Under the pieces are notes generated by a model, which saw only the letters and a list, made by a program, of their open reading frames with translations, was not told the origin of the DNA and did not search any database. DNA of 64,000 nt, taken from DASRQK01 sp040392005. GTDB taxonomy: Bacteria; Bacteroidota; Bacteroidia; Sphingobacteriales; Sphingobacteriaceae. Every line of letters begins with the position of its first letter. Position 1 is the stretch's first letter. Location of the stretch: contig JBEBWT010000008.1 in NCBI GenBank assembly GCA_040392005.1, positions 6,137-70,136 on the forward strand, written 5' to 3'. A program made the position numbers and the translations under genes. Shown one piece after another: positions 1 to 9,045 of this stretch.

Positions 1-2
1 AA

Positions 3-959
3 TGTCAATCCAAAAGAATGAATTATGTTTTTTTGGATGAAGTACAGGTGATCAATGACTTTGAGCGTTTGGTGGACGCTCTTTTTGTTAAGAAGAACAT
101 AGATGTTTATATCACAGGATCAAACGCTTTTATGCTTTCTTCCGGTCTGGCCACCTTGCTGTCAGGACGGTATTTTGAAATCAATGTATTACCGTTTTCC
201 TTTGCAGAATATAAACAATATTTGCCAGATGCTACATTGAATGACTACATCCATACCGGCGGTATGCCCGGGGCTATGGACATGCTTTCGCTCGGTGAAA
301 ACTATTCTTTGAAATATCTCAATGATGTATATAATTCTGTTATATTACAGGACGTCATCACGCGCAGCAATATTTCCAATCCTCAGGAGTTGTTTGCTGT
401 GACTCGCTTTGCATTCGATTCGGTTGGCAGTCCGCTTTCTCCCAATAGCATTTCCAAATTTTTGAAATCCGATCATAAAGCTGTGGATAGTCGTCTGGTT
501 TTTAAATTGTTGGAAGCGCTGAAAGATGCATTTGTGCTGTACGAAAGCAAGCGCTTCGACATTAAAGGTAAAGAACAATTGCGTACCATCAGCAAATTTT
601 ATCTCGTGGATTTGGGGTTCAGGCGAATGTTGATCGGAAAGCCCAAAGCATCCGATGTCGGGCACCTGCTGGAAAACATCGTTTACTTTGAATTATTACG
701 CAGAGGCTATAGGGTGTGGACTGGGAAATACAACGAAAACGAAATCGATTTTGTAGTACAGAATGAAAAAGGCGTTACCGAATATTATCAGGTAGCTTAT
801 ACGGCCAAAGAAGAAAGTACCCTGCAAAGAGAATTGGCGCCATTCAAAAAACTGAATGATCATTACAGAAAAGTATTGCTTACCACCGACGACTTGGAAT
901 TTGATGACGAAGGGATAGCGATTCTGAATGTGGAAAAATGGCTGCTTTCCGGACAATAA
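3..959 (+). CDS. AAA_14 / DUF4143 family ATPase, 5' end cut by window edge
   Basis: The frame is open back to the window edge, so the first ATG (18) is internal and the Walker A half of the gene lies outside. What remains starts at Walker B (YVFLDEVQ), followed by the family motif ITGSN...LLSGRY and the C-terminal DUF4143 part. That part has a restriction-nuclease-like signature (LLENIVYFELLRRGY, then NEIDFVV and a YQVAY strand). These orphan ATPases are common in Bacteroidota and their substrate is unknown. The family is normally about 380-400 residues, so roughly 60-80 residues are missing. Family assignment is from motif recognition; no function beyond ATP binding is implied. Confidence 0.8.
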   Translation, partial: CQSKRMNYVFLDEVQVINDFERLVDALFVKKNIDVYITGSNAFMLSSGLATLLSGRYFEINVLPFSFAEYKQYLPDATLNDYIHTGGMPGAMDMLSLGENYSLKYLNDVYNSVILQDVITRSNISNPQELFAVTRFAFDSVGSPLSPNSISKFLKSDHKAVDSRLVFKLLEALKDAFVLYESKRFDIKGKEQLRTISKFYLVDLGFRRMLIGKPKASDVGHLLENIVYFELLRRGYRVWTGKYNENEIDFVVQNEKGVTEYYQVAYTAKEESTLQRELAPFKKLNDHYRKVLLTTDDLEFDDEGIAILNVEKWLLSGQ

Positions 960-1092
960 GCCGATTTTCTTATAATTTTTTTTCCTGTTTTCCTCGCTTG
1001 GTCTCCCAAATAAAAAAAACTATAATTGATAATCAGTTAGTCATAGTCGAAATGGAGAAATTTGAGAAAAATCGAGGACAACAAGAAAAATT

Positions 1093-1425
1093 TCACAATC
1101 TTATTTTTGGTGGTTTTTGAAAAGCGTCCATAGGACTTTTGGGTAATTTTGGTAGAATATTCTCCATTTCTTCAAGCCACTTTTCATACAATCTCCTTGC
1201 AGTTGAATGTGGTTCTAATTTTCCATTATCTGCATCCTGAATCCCTTTTTCAATCGATAATTTCTCCTCTGCAGAAACAGAATCCCACCAATCTCTTGAT
1301 TCTTTTTGTCTGAATTTAAGCAACTTATCAATGACTACGCTGTCTTCCAATGTAGAAAGCCACTGAATCAAATCAATCTTTTTATCCAATACTTGACTAT
1401 CCATAATGCCGATATTAGCTATCAT
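1093..1425 (-). CDS. antitoxin-like small protein without a partner toxin
   Basis: 110 residues, or 103 if the second Met (start 1404) is used. The middle contains WWDSVSAEEKLSIEKGI followed by a G-K-L-x-P-H-S linker and a terminal KWL. That resembles the small antitoxins that precede RelE/ParE toxins in Bacteroidota (an alpha-helical protein with a G-x-v-x-p-H-x-x linker). No toxin gene follows: downstream on this strand there are only 130 bases before the opposing ATPase gene. The last 25 residues, rich in P and K, look like non-native read-through into what was once intergenic or toxin sequence. The AT-rich composition suggests acquired DNA. Family assignment is tentative. Confidence 0.5.
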   Translation of the reverse strand: MIANIGIMDSQVLDKKIDLIQWLSTLEDSVVIDKLLKFRQKESRDWWDSVSAEEKLSIEKGIQDADNGKLEPHSTARRLYEKWLEEMENILPKLPKSPMDAFQKPPKIRL

Positions 1426-1451
1426 AACTCAAATATACATATTTTTTGAGA

Positions 1452-2369
1452 TTATTCAATAATGATGCTGAATTGTATTCCGCGAATCGACAACTTGTCA
1501 ATGACACTCATATAAGGATTCGGGCTGCTTATATAGTTTTTATGTTTTTTGTTTAATAAGTCACCCAAACTTTGCGAGTAACGAGCTTCAAAAGAAAACT
1601 TACTGTATTTCGAATGAATATCTAAACCTAATCCTGTATCAATATTAAATTGCCTGTTCTTGAATATGAGAGGAGGGTCTATTTTGCTACCTGTAAAGTT
1701 CTTAGTCTGATTATAGTATTCGTTTGACCCGAAATTACGAATTAATTTTGACCCACCTAATAGGTATATTCTGTATGGGTATTCACTTTTTTGTGAAAAA
1801 TATTTATAATCCGAATATAATTTAAAAAGTAGTGGCAATTCAATGGTTGAAAAATTCTCTCCCCCATCATTATCCCCCCGTTGCATTCGAATATGCTTCT
1901 CATCTTTGTCGTTCGAAAAAGTATAATTGATTCTTGGGCCATAGACAGAATTTTTAGTATACCTGCCCCTCTCAATTGAGAAAAAAACTCCTGTCGAAAA
2001 ACTCAAATAATGATTAATTCGAATTCGTATTGGTAGTCCGAAGCCAATTTCAAGACCACCTGGATTGCTTATTGAAGCAAATTGATCAGGGGAATTTTCT
2101 GCAACAGGCATAGCTACTGGTATCGTATTCCAATCTTTTGATTTTTCGATAAAATAATGAGAATATGATAAATGTGTAAAAGGAGACATTCCAATGTATA
2201 TCACTTTATTGTCATCGAATTCCTCTTTATTTTTTCCAGATCCCTGCCATGCTCCTCGAGAGTTGTTTCTAAAATAATCCAGAATTTTTGACTGTGCCTT
2301 CACTTCCATTACGCCTCCAAAAGAAAACATAAATAGAAGAAATAATACAATATTAGATCTCTTTGTCAT
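1452..2369 (-). CDS. PorT-like outer-membrane barrel (type IX secretion candidate)
   Basis: 305 residues. A signal peptide (MTKRSNIVLFLLFMFSFGG... ending V-K-A-Q) is followed by alternating beta strands. The C-terminal region has the pattern I remember for PorT/SprT: a GLGLDI strand, then KFSFEARYS, then D-K-L-S-I-R-G and a final aromatic-poor strand ending in E. It lies 18 bases downstream of the menG/ubiE gene on the same strand, and porT commonly follows ubiE in Bacteroidota. It is longer than the roughly 240-residue PorT of Flavobacterium and clearly more AT-rich than ubiE. An unrelated outer membrane beta-barrel protein is the alternative. Confidence 0.6.
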   Translation of the reverse strand: MTKRSNIVLFLLFMFSFGGVMEVKAQSKILDYFRNNSRGAWQGSGKNKEEFDDNKVIYIGMSPFTHLSYSHYFIEKSKDWNTIPVAMPVAENSPDQFASISNPGGLEIGFGLPIRIRINHYLSFSTGVFFSIERGRYTKNSVYGPRINYTFSNDKDEKHIRMQRGDNDGGENFSTIELPLLFKLYSDYKYFSQKSEYPYRIYLLGGSKLIRNFGSNEYYNQTKNFTGSKIDPPLIFKNRQFNIDTGLGLDIHSKYSKFSFEARYSQSLGDLLNKKHKNYISSPNPYMSVIDKLSIRGIQFSIIIE

Positions 2370-2387
2370 AATTCGGTTGCTTAACGG

Positions 2388-3125
2388 TCATTTCACCCCA
2401 ATATAAATCGTACAAACTCCGAAAAATTGTGGGCGGGCGATGGCCTCGCTGAAGCCGACTTTTTTCAGGATATCCGTAAATTCCTTGCCGTCGGGGAATT
2501 GGGCCACTGACTCGGGCAGGTACTCATAAGCCCGGCTGTCTTTGGAAAAGACCCGTCCGATAAAAGGCGTGATTTTATGGAAATAAAAATTGTACAATTG
2601 CTTGACCGGGAAAACACGGGGTTTGGAAAATTCAAGGATTACGGCCCGGCCACCGGGACGGGTCACCCGGCAAATATCTGCCAGTCCCTTCTCCAGGTTT
2701 TCAAAATTCCGCACGCCAAAAGCGGCGGTGACCGCATCAAAAACACCATCCTCAAATTGCAGGCCCTCCGAATCGCCAAGCTGCACCTCAAACTGTCCCT
2801 CCAGCTCTTTTTTTGCAATTTTTTCGCGGGCAATCTCCAGCATTCCTGCGGAAATATCCACCCCGATGATTTTTGCAGGGTTCAATTGACGGATGGATTC
2901 AAGGGCAAAATCACCAGTGCCGGTGGCTACATCCAGCATCAGTTGGGGATTGTGCTTTTTCAGGGAACGGATGGCTTTTTTCCGCCAGAGAATATCAATG
3001 CCCAGGGACATAAAGTGGTTCAGAAAATCATAGGTGCCCGAGATATTGTCAAACATATCAGCTACCTGCTGTTTCTTAGCCTTTTCCGTTTCTTTATAAG
3101 GTTTTATCTCCTCCATTATTGCCAT
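2388..3125 (-). CDS. ubiE: demethylmenaquinone methyltransferase
   Basis: Class I SAM-dependent methyltransferase that makes menaquinone from demethylmenaquinone; Bacteroidota use menaquinone, so the MenG role is the likely one. Seen: the family N-terminus MFDNISGTYDFLNHFMS, SAM loop MLDVATGTGDF, acidic VDIS, and the late motif AFGVRNFENLEKGL. About 245 residues, normal for the family. The frame can be opened at a GTG (3131), but this overlaps the -7 box at 3131-3138. The ATG at 3125 or at 3116 (MEEIKPYK) is more likely. Confidence 0.93.
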   Translation of the reverse strand: MAIMEEIKPYKETEKAKKQQVADMFDNISGTYDFLNHFMSLGIDILWRKKAIRSLKKHNPQLMLDVATGTGDFALESIRQLNPAKIIGVDISAGMLEIAREKIAKKELEGQFEVQLGDSEGLQFEDGVFDAVTAAFGVRNFENLEKGLADICRVTRPGGRAVILEFSKPRVFPVKQLYNFYFHKITPFIGRVFSKDSRAYEYLPESVAQFPDGKEFTDILKKVGFSEAIARPQFFGVCTIYIGVK

Positions 3126-3130
3126 GCCCA

Positions 3131-3138
3131 CAAAGGTA
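3131..3138 (-). promoter_or_regulatory. -7 box TACCTTTG of ubiE
   Basis: Read on the minus strand this is TAccTTTG, a full match to the Bacteroidota -7 element TAnnTTTG. It ends 5 bases before the ATG at 3125, so the transcript may have almost no leader. I see no clear TTG -33 element. It lies back to back with the plus-strand promoter of the DUF423 gene. Confidence 0.5.
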
Positions 3139-3188
3139 AGTTATTTTGCATTTAATTTATATCTTAATAAAGTTAAAGCCAGTTTATG

Positions 3189-3196
3189 TATATTTG
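3189..3196 (+). promoter_or_regulatory. -7 box TATATTTG of the DUF423 gene
   Basis: Full match to TAnnTTTG, 30 bases before the ATG at 3227 and divergent from the ubiE promoter. No clear TTG at the usual distance upstream. Confidence 0.55.
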
Positions 3197-3226
3197 CTCA
3201 TTGGCCATCATGTTAAATAGACCAAA

Positions 3227-3613
3227 ATGAACAAACGAATTATTTTGACTGCAGCCGTTTTCGGCCTGACCGCAGTAGGCCTGGGTGCTTTTGGCGCTCA
3301 TGGATTGGAAGATAAAATTTCGGACGATCAGTTGGAGACCTGGGAAACCGCCGTTGATTACCAATTTTACCACACGCTGGCACTGCTGTTCCTATCGACC
3401 TTTTCCAGGGCAAAGAATGATTTTATCCGGGTTTCGTTTATCAGTTTTGTCACCGGTATCCTCTTGTTTTCGGGATCGCTGTATCTGCTGAGCACCTACT
3501 CGCTTACCGGATTTTTGAAGCCGGCCATTCTGGGGCCGGTGACTCCTATCGGAGGTTTGCTGTTCATTGTGGGCTGGGCTGGTCTTTTTGTAGCCACCAT
3601 GAAGAACAAATAG
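3227..3613 (+). CDS. DUF423 family membrane protein
   Basis: 128 residues with four predicted membrane helices (about 5-22, 46-62, 68-90, 98-123). The N-terminal pattern AAVFGLTAVGLGAFGAHGL and the YQFYHTLALL segment are the DUF423 (YgdD/YwdK) signature. Members are small inner-membrane proteins of unknown function. It has its own promoter and is followed after 59 bases by priA. Confidence 0.88.
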   Translation: MNKRIILTAAVFGLTAVGLGAFGAHGLEDKISDDQLETWETAVDYQFYHTLALLFLSTFSRAKNDFIRVSFISFVTGILLFSGSLYLLSTYSLTGFLKPAILGPVTPIGGLLFIVGWAGLFVATMKNK

Positions 3614-3672
3614 GGAGTATAACCTTCAAGAACAAGTCAGGGAGTATAATAAAGAAATAAATTCAGGAGGGA

Positions 3673-6156
3673 TTGATCGAATTGACCACAGGGATTCGGA
3701 TTGACCGCAGGACACTCTTTGTGGAGGTAGTCCTGCCACTGGCGATCCAGGGAACCTATACTTATAGGGTGCCGCTGGAAATGGCCGGTCAGGTAGAGGA
3801 GGGCAGGCGGGTCATTGTTCAATTCGGAAAAAACCGGATCTATTCTGCGTTGATCTATAAGATCAGCGAGAAGGCTCCGGAACGCTATGAAGCCAAATAC
3901 ATACTGGATGTCATGGATGAGGAGCCGATCGTCACTCCCGGGCAATTCAGGCTCTGGGAATGGATGGCTGATTATTATTTGTGCGGTTTGGGCGAGGTCA
4001 TGCAGGCCGCACTTCCCGCAGTGCTCAAGCTGGCCAGTGAAACACGGATTACCATCGGTCCGGAAGCTGCCGGAGACCGGGATCACTTACATGAAAAGGA
4101 GTACCTGATCCTGGATGCCCTCGATCTGGTGCCCGAACTGAAAGTGAGTGATGTGGTCAAGCTCCTGGGCCAGAAAACGGTTTTCCCCCTGCTCAAAAGA
4201 ATGTTTGATAAGGGCCTGGTGCTGATTTCGGAGGAACTCGCTCCCAAATTCAAGCCCCGCAGACAAGTGTTTCTGGAGCTTGCGCCTGAATTTTCCGATG
4301 AGGAAGGCAAACGCCTGCTGCTGGATTCCCTCAACCGTGCACCCAAACAGCAGGATGCGGTGTTGGGTTTTCTCCAGTTGCGCAGACAGACCGCCAAAGT
4401 CAGCAGGAAAGCAATCATGGAGGCTACGGGTGCAAATGCACAGGTTATCAAATCACTGGTGGACAAGGAAGTGTTCGTGGAGCGGGAAGAAATTGTCAGC
4501 CGGATCGGTGGGGAAGATGTGGCCCTGACCACCGAATTTGTACTCAATCCCGATCAGGAACAGGCGCTGCTATCGCTGCGGGAATCTCTGCGGGAGAAAG
4601 ATGTGACCCTGCTGCACGGAGTGACTTCTTCCGGCAAGACCCAATTGTATATCAGGCTGATCGAAGAGTACATGGCAAGCGGAAAGCAGGTGCTTTATCT
4701 CCTGCCCGAGATCGCCCTGACCACCCAGATGACGGAAAGGCTGCGGCTGCACTTCGGCTCCAGGCTTGGGGTTTATCATTCCCGCTTCAATGACCAGGAA
4801 CGGGCCGAAATATGGAATAAGGTGCTGCATGGAGAGGTACAATTGATCATTGGTGCGCGTTCATCTGTCTTTTTGCCCTTCCGGTCACTGGGACTGGTCG
4901 TGGTGGATGAGGAACACGAAACTTCTTTCAAGCAGTTTGACCCGGCACCCCGCTACCATGCCCGTGACACGGCTATTTTTCTTGCCCATATGCATGGAGC
5001 GAAGGTGGTCCTGGGATCAGCGACTCCATCTTTGGAGAGTTTTTATAATGCCCGCTCCGGGAAATACGGGCTGGTGCAATTGACCAGGCGCTTTGGAGAG
5101 TCCCAATTGCCCCTTATCGAGGTGGTGGATGTCCGGGAAGCCGCCCGTCAGGAACAGATGTTCAGCTATTTTAGTGGCAAGCTACTGAAAGTAATGGAGG
5201 AGGCTTTGGCCAATAAACAGCAGGTCATTCTTTTCCAGAATCGCCGGGGACATACCCCCGTATCCCAATGTAAAACCTGTGGCTATATTGCCAAATGTAT
5301 CCATTGCGATGTGAGCCTGACCTACCACAAGAGTTCCGGCAAGCTGCATTGCCATTATTGTGGTTATACCGAGGATCCCCTGCAAATCTGCCCGGCCTGC
5401 GGTTCTACCCATATAGAAAGCAAGGGCTATGGCACTGAGCGGCTGGAGGAAGAATTGGAATTGCTATTGCCCCAGGCACGGGTCGGACGGCTGGATCTGG
5501 ATTCCGCCAAGGGAAAGCATGGCTTTGAAAGAGTGTTGTCTGCCTTTGACGATCATCAGTACGATGTGCTGATCGGTACCCAGATGGTGGCGAAAGGGCT
5601 GGATTTCGGGAATGTCAGCGTGATCGGGATTATCAATGCGGATGCATTGATCCATTACCCTGAGTTCAGGGCCTATGAGCGCGCCTATTCTCTGCTGGCA
5701 CAGGTGGCCGGCAGGGCCGGCAGACGGGACCGGCAGGGCCAGGTGATTATCCAGACTTACAGCCCGGGCCACCGGGTGATCGGGCAGGTGGTTTCCCATG
5801 ATTATGAGGGAATGTTCATGACCGAGATCAATGAGCGGAAGAGTTTTTCCTATCCGCCTTTTTACCGGATGATCCGGCTTGAAGTACGCCACAAGGAGCT
5901 GCCGGTGGCGCAGGCCGGGGCTGAAAGGCTCGCTTTTTTATTCCGTCAGCAGTTGGGTGAAAGGGTTCTGGGCCCGGAGCAGCCTCTGGTTTCCAGAATC
6001 CGCAATCAATATATAGAAACCATTCTCCTCAAAATCGAAAGGCAGGGCATCAGTATGGCCAAAGTGCGGGATCTGATTCGTCAGACGGTATTGTTTTTCG
6101 GGACGGAGAAGCCCTTCAAGTCTGTGCGGGTGCTGATTGATGTGGACCCGTATTAA
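3673..6156 (+). CDS. priA: primosomal replication restart helicase PriA
   Basis: 827 residues. Superfamily 2 helicase that reloads the replisome at stalled forks. Seen: an N-terminal 3'-DNA-binding domain (LPLAIQGTYTYRVP), Walker A GVTSSGKTQ near residues 316-324, DEEH box near 411, the paired zinc cysteines (CKTCGYIAKCIHC, later CHYCGY and CPACGS) around 535-580, and helicase motif VI with AQVAGRAGR. The start is uncertain. A strong AGGAGG at 3665-3670 lies 2 bases before the TTG at 3673 and 11 bases before an in-frame TTG at 3682; a GTG at 3721 begins nearer the conserved region. Confidence 0.95.
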   Translation: MIELTTGIRIDRRTLFVEVVLPLAIQGTYTYRVPLEMAGQVEEGRRVIVQFGKNRIYSALIYKISEKAPERYEAKYILDVMDEEPIVTPGQFRLWEWMADYYLCGLGEVMQAALPAVLKLASETRITIGPEAAGDRDHLHEKEYLILDALDLVPELKVSDVVKLLGQKTVFPLLKRMFDKGLVLISEELAPKFKPRRQVFLELAPEFSDEEGKRLLLDSLNRAPKQQDAVLGFLQLRRQTAKVSRKAIMEATGANAQVIKSLVDKEVFVEREEIVSRIGGEDVALTTEFVLNPDQEQALLSLRESLREKDVTLLHGVTSSGKTQLYIRLIEEYMASGKQVLYLLPEIALTTQMTERLRLHFGSRLGVYHSRFNDQERAEIWNKVLHGEVQLIIGARSSVFLPFRSLGLVVVDEEHETSFKQFDPAPRYHARDTAIFLAHMHGAKVVLGSATPSLESFYNARSGKYGLVQLTRRFGESQLPLIEVVDVREAARQEQMFSYFSGKLLKVMEEALANKQQVILFQNRRGHTPVSQCKTCGYIAKCIHCDVSLTYHKSSGKLHCHYCGYTEDPLQICPACGSTHIESKGYGTERLEEELELLLPQARVGRLDLDSAKGKHGFERVLSAFDDHQYDVLIGTQMVAKGLDFGNVSVIGIINADALIHYPEFRAYERAYSLLAQVAGRAGRRDRQGQVIIQTYSPGHRVIGQVVSHDYEGMFMTEINERKSFSYPPFYRMIRLEVRHKELPVAQAGAERLAFLFRQQLGERVLGPEQPLVSRIRNQYIETILLKIERQGISMAKVRDLIRQTVLFFGTEKPFKSVRVLIDVDPY

Positions 6157-6204
6157 GTGGAGTCCGGGATTATTGGATCTATGGTTAATTGTTGATGATT
6201 TCGA

Positions 6205-6235
6205 TTGTGTAAGTAGCGGGATTTCCCTAAGTTTA
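6205..6235 (+). promoter_or_regulatory. promoter of pcm (TTG, 20 bp, TAAGTTTA)
   Basis: TTG at 6205-6207 and TAagTTTA at 6228-6235, one base off the TAnnTTTG consensus, with a 20-base spacer that fits the Bacteroidota rule. The ATG of pcm follows 8 bases after the -7 box. Confidence 0.45.
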
Positions 6236-6242
6236 CAACCAA

Positions 6243-6899
6243 ATGGCTTATAAATTTATTGATAATTACAGGGAGCAGGGAGCCCGGAAGAAATTGGTGG
6301 CTACCCTCAGGGAAAAGGGGATTTCTGACCGCCGGGTGCTGGAAGCGATCGGTAAGGTGCCGCGGCATTATTTTTTTGATGAAACCTTCTGGCTGCAGGC
6401 GTATATGGATAAGGCTTTCCCCATTGGGGACGGGCAAACCATTTCTCAGCCTTATACGGTGGCCTATCAGACCGAATTGCTGCATATTTCTCCTGGGGAC
6501 AAGGTGCTGGAAATCGGGACCGGTTCAGGCTATCAGACCTGTATTCTGCTGGAGTTGGGTGCCGAGGTCTATACCATCGAAAGACAGGCCAATCTGTACA
6601 ATCGTACCGTCCAGGTGTTGCCCTATATGGGATATCATCCTCATTTTTTTCTGGGTGACGGATCAAAGGGGAAGCCTGAATTCGCCCCATATGACAAGAT
6701 TCTGGTGACCGCCGGTGCGCCCTTTGTACCCGAAATCATGCTTCACCAGCTCAAAATCGGAGGAGTACTGGTGATTCCGGTAGGAGATGAAAAATCACAG
6801 AAGATGGTGACCGTGATCCGGACCGGGGAACAGGATTTTGAACGGATCGAACTGGATACATTCCGTTTTGTGCCGCTCGTCGGGAATCAGGCCTGGTGA
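6243..6899 (+). CDS. pcm: protein-L-isoaspartate O-methyltransferase
   Basis: 218 residues, the normal length. It repairs isoaspartyl damage in proteins by SAM-dependent methylation. Seen: the family helix VPRHYFF, GDGQTISQPYTVA (the substrate loop), SAM motif VLEIGTGSGYQT, and the late VTAGAPFVPE and GGVLVIPVG strands. It starts 87 bases after priA with its own promoter. Confidence 0.95.
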   Translation: MAYKFIDNYREQGARKKLVATLREKGISDRRVLEAIGKVPRHYFFDETFWLQAYMDKAFPIGDGQTISQPYTVAYQTELLHISPGDKVLEIGTGSGYQTCILLELGAEVYTIERQANLYNRTVQVLPYMGYHPHFFLGDGSKGKPEFAPYDKILVTAGAPFVPEIMLHQLKIGGVLVIPVGDEKSQKMVTVIRTGEQDFERIELDTFRFVPLVGNQAW

Positions 6900-6930
6900 A
6901 AGTACATCCCGGAGGCTACACTTTGTTTTT

Positions 6931-6982
6931 CAGGTTCACAACTTCCCCAAATTAATGCAAATTTGGGGAAGTTGTGAACCTG
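6931..6982. repeat. 23-bp perfect inverted repeat with 6-base loop
   Basis: The left arm 6931-6953 and the right arm 6960-6982 are perfect reverse complements around a 6-base centre. T-rich sequence lies left of the hairpin and A-rich sequence right of it, so it could end transcription on either strand, but a clean U-run after the stem is missing on the plus strand. The perfect 23-bp stem is longer than the other terminators in this window. It sits in the 142-base gap between pcm and the MutS-like gene. Confidence 0.85.
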
Positions 6983-7041
6983 TGAAAAAGGTATTATAAA
7001 ATTTCCAACAACCCAAAATGTAGGATGTAAACCCAATTTAA

Positions 7042-8970
7042 ATGGAGTATTATTATAAAAATATAGAACAGGCCGGGACCATTCTGGCGGGACTGAACCG
7101 AAGGATCAACCTGCTGGCACTTTCCCGGCTGGGGGTTATTCTGCTGGGGGCCGCCTTGTTTTTCTGGATTGTACAGACTGAATCATTCTGGGCTTTGATC
7201 GCCCTGTTTTTTGTCCTGCTGATCACCTTCGCCCTGTTGGTCTGGAGGCAAAGCCGGCTGGAGGAGCAGCGGGTCCGCTGGCGTGCATTTGCCGCCATTA
7301 ACCAAAATGAAATACAGCTCAAAGAGGGACAGTCGAACCATTACGATGACGGGGCTGCTTACCGGGATCCCGCGCACCCCTATTCGGATGATCTGGATAT
7401 TTATGGAGATCGCTCGCTCTATGCACGGATCAACCGGTCGGCCACCCGGCAGGGGAGGGATCTGCTGGCTGCTTATCTTGCCGCACCAGCCGCAGCGCCA
7501 GCCACTTCGGAGGTGCCCGCCGCGGCGCCAGTCACTTCGGATACATCAAACACAGCCCGGGAGACTTTAGGTACCCCTGCACTCATCTCGCTGCGGCAGG
7601 AGGCTATCCGGGAAATGGCGGCTGACCGGGAATGGTGCCAGCAGTTGCAGGTCGATCTTTTCCATGCCCGTCAGGACGGCAGAGATCTCAAACAGGTACT
7701 GGAACATTATGTGTCCGGAAAACGGGCAGAAGCCGGCGGCCAACCGTCGAAGTCTGACGGTTCAAATGCAGATTTTGGAAACAAACTGTTGTCCTATTAT
7801 GTGAAGCTTGCGCCTTATCTGGTGATTACCGTTTTTGCATTATCTTATTGGATCCCCCTGATGGCCAATCTCGGACTTTGGCTGATGATTGCCCATTTGC
7901 TGTTCAGCCTGGGTTATGCCGGCAGAGTCAATCAGATCGGTGGGAAATTCGATAAAATCAGTGCCTTGCTACGGACGATTTCCGCAGCGCTGACCAGCAT
8001 TGAAAATAAGAACTGGCAAAGCCGGATGATGGTCGGCCTCTCTGAACGAGTCCGTTCCGGGGGGACTTCGGGGCTCAGCATATCCCTTGCGATCAGGAGG
8101 CTTGCCGGCTTGCTTGAAAAACTGGATTACCGGCTGAATATGCTGGTGGGTGCCCTGATGAACATGATCTTTCTGTGGGATTTCAGACAGGTGCTTGCCC
8201 TGCAGGAATGGCGCAGGTTACACGGCCGGGAAGTGATTGAAGCATTGGATGTGGTGGGGGAAACGGAAGCCCTGATGAGTTTGGCGGTGCTGCGGATCAA
8301 TCATGCGGATTGGTGCTTTCCCGGTATTCATCCGGAAACCGATCGTGTGCTGGCCTTCTCTGAGATGAATCACCCGCTTATTGATCAATCGGTCGCCATT
8401 GCCAATAGCTATTCAAAGCAGGATCACCGGATCGCATTGATTACCGGTTCCAATATGGCAGGTAAAAGCACTTTTTTGAGGACAGTGGGGGTCAATACGG
8501 TGCTGGCATTGGCCGGCGCACCTGTTTGTGCCAAAAACATGCAGGTATCGGTGATGCACCTCATTACCTATATGAGGATCCGGGATTCCCTGCAAGAAAG
8601 TACTTCTACCTTCAAGGCTGAACTGGATCGTATGAAAATGCTGTTGCAAATCATTCAGGAGCAGCCGTCTGCCTATTTTCTGATCGATGAAATGCTGCGG
8701 GGAACCAATTCGGTAGATAAGTACAAGGGTTCCAAAGCCATTATTAAAAAGCTGATAGCAGCACAGGCATCGGGTATGGTGGCCACCCATGACCTGCAAT
8801 TGTCTGTGCTGGAAGCCGAACACCCGGATGTGATCCGGAATTATCATTTTGATATTCAGGTAGTCGATGGGGAAATGCTGTTTGATTACCGGCTTAAAGA
8901 AGGGGAATGCAAAATATTCAATGCTTCTCTGCTGCTCAGAGGTATCGGGATTGAGGTGGATCCGGCGTAA
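7042..8970 (+). CDS. membrane-anchored MutS-like ATPase
   Basis: 642 residues. The C-terminal half is the MutS domain V ATPase: Walker A TGSNMAGKST (about 468-477), Walker B FLIDEMLRGTNS (about 546), and ATHDLQLS. The N-terminal half lacks the mismatch-binding domain and instead has two hydrophobic helices near 25-70 and two more near 255-295, so it is probably membrane-bound. This architecture recurs in Bacteroidota as 'MutS-related' proteins of unknown role; mismatch repair should not be assumed. A proline/alanine insert near residues 148-180 holds a 30-base tandem duplication (7489-7511 and 7519-7541). Confidence 0.85.
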   Translation: MEYYYKNIEQAGTILAGLNRRINLLALSRLGVILLGAALFFWIVQTESFWALIALFFVLLITFALLVWRQSRLEEQRVRWRAFAAINQNEIQLKEGQSNHYDDGAAYRDPAHPYSDDLDIYGDRSLYARINRSATRQGRDLLAAYLAAPAAAPATSEVPAAAPVTSDTSNTARETLGTPALISLRQEAIREMAADREWCQQLQVDLFHARQDGRDLKQVLEHYVSGKRAEAGGQPSKSDGSNADFGNKLLSYYVKLAPYLVITVFALSYWIPLMANLGLWLMIAHLLFSLGYAGRVNQIGGKFDKISALLRTISAALTSIENKNWQSRMMVGLSERVRSGGTSGLSISLAIRRLAGLLEKLDYRLNMLVGALMNMIFLWDFRQVLALQEWRRLHGREVIEALDVVGETEALMSLAVLRINHADWCFPGIHPETDRVLAFSEMNHPLIDQSVAIANSYSKQDHRIALITGSNMAGKSTFLRTVGVNTVLALAGAPVCAKNMQVSVMHLITYMRIRDSLQESTSTFKAELDRMKMLLQIIQEQPSAYFLIDEMLRGTNSVDKYKGSKAIIKKLIAAQASGMVATHDLQLSVLEAEHPDVIRNYHFDIQVVDGEMLFDYRLKEGECKIFNASLLLRGIGIEVDPA

Positions 8971-9045
8971 AGGGTTCCTCAGCGAACGGGATCCGGCTTA
9001 GGGAAGTCAATCATCAATCAGGAACCAATCAGATCGAGGCTGGTT

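Noticed and set aside
938..1120. 60-codon frame after the truncated ATPase
   Set aside because: Overlaps the end of the ATPase and the antitoxin-like gene in another frame and has no recognisable sequence.
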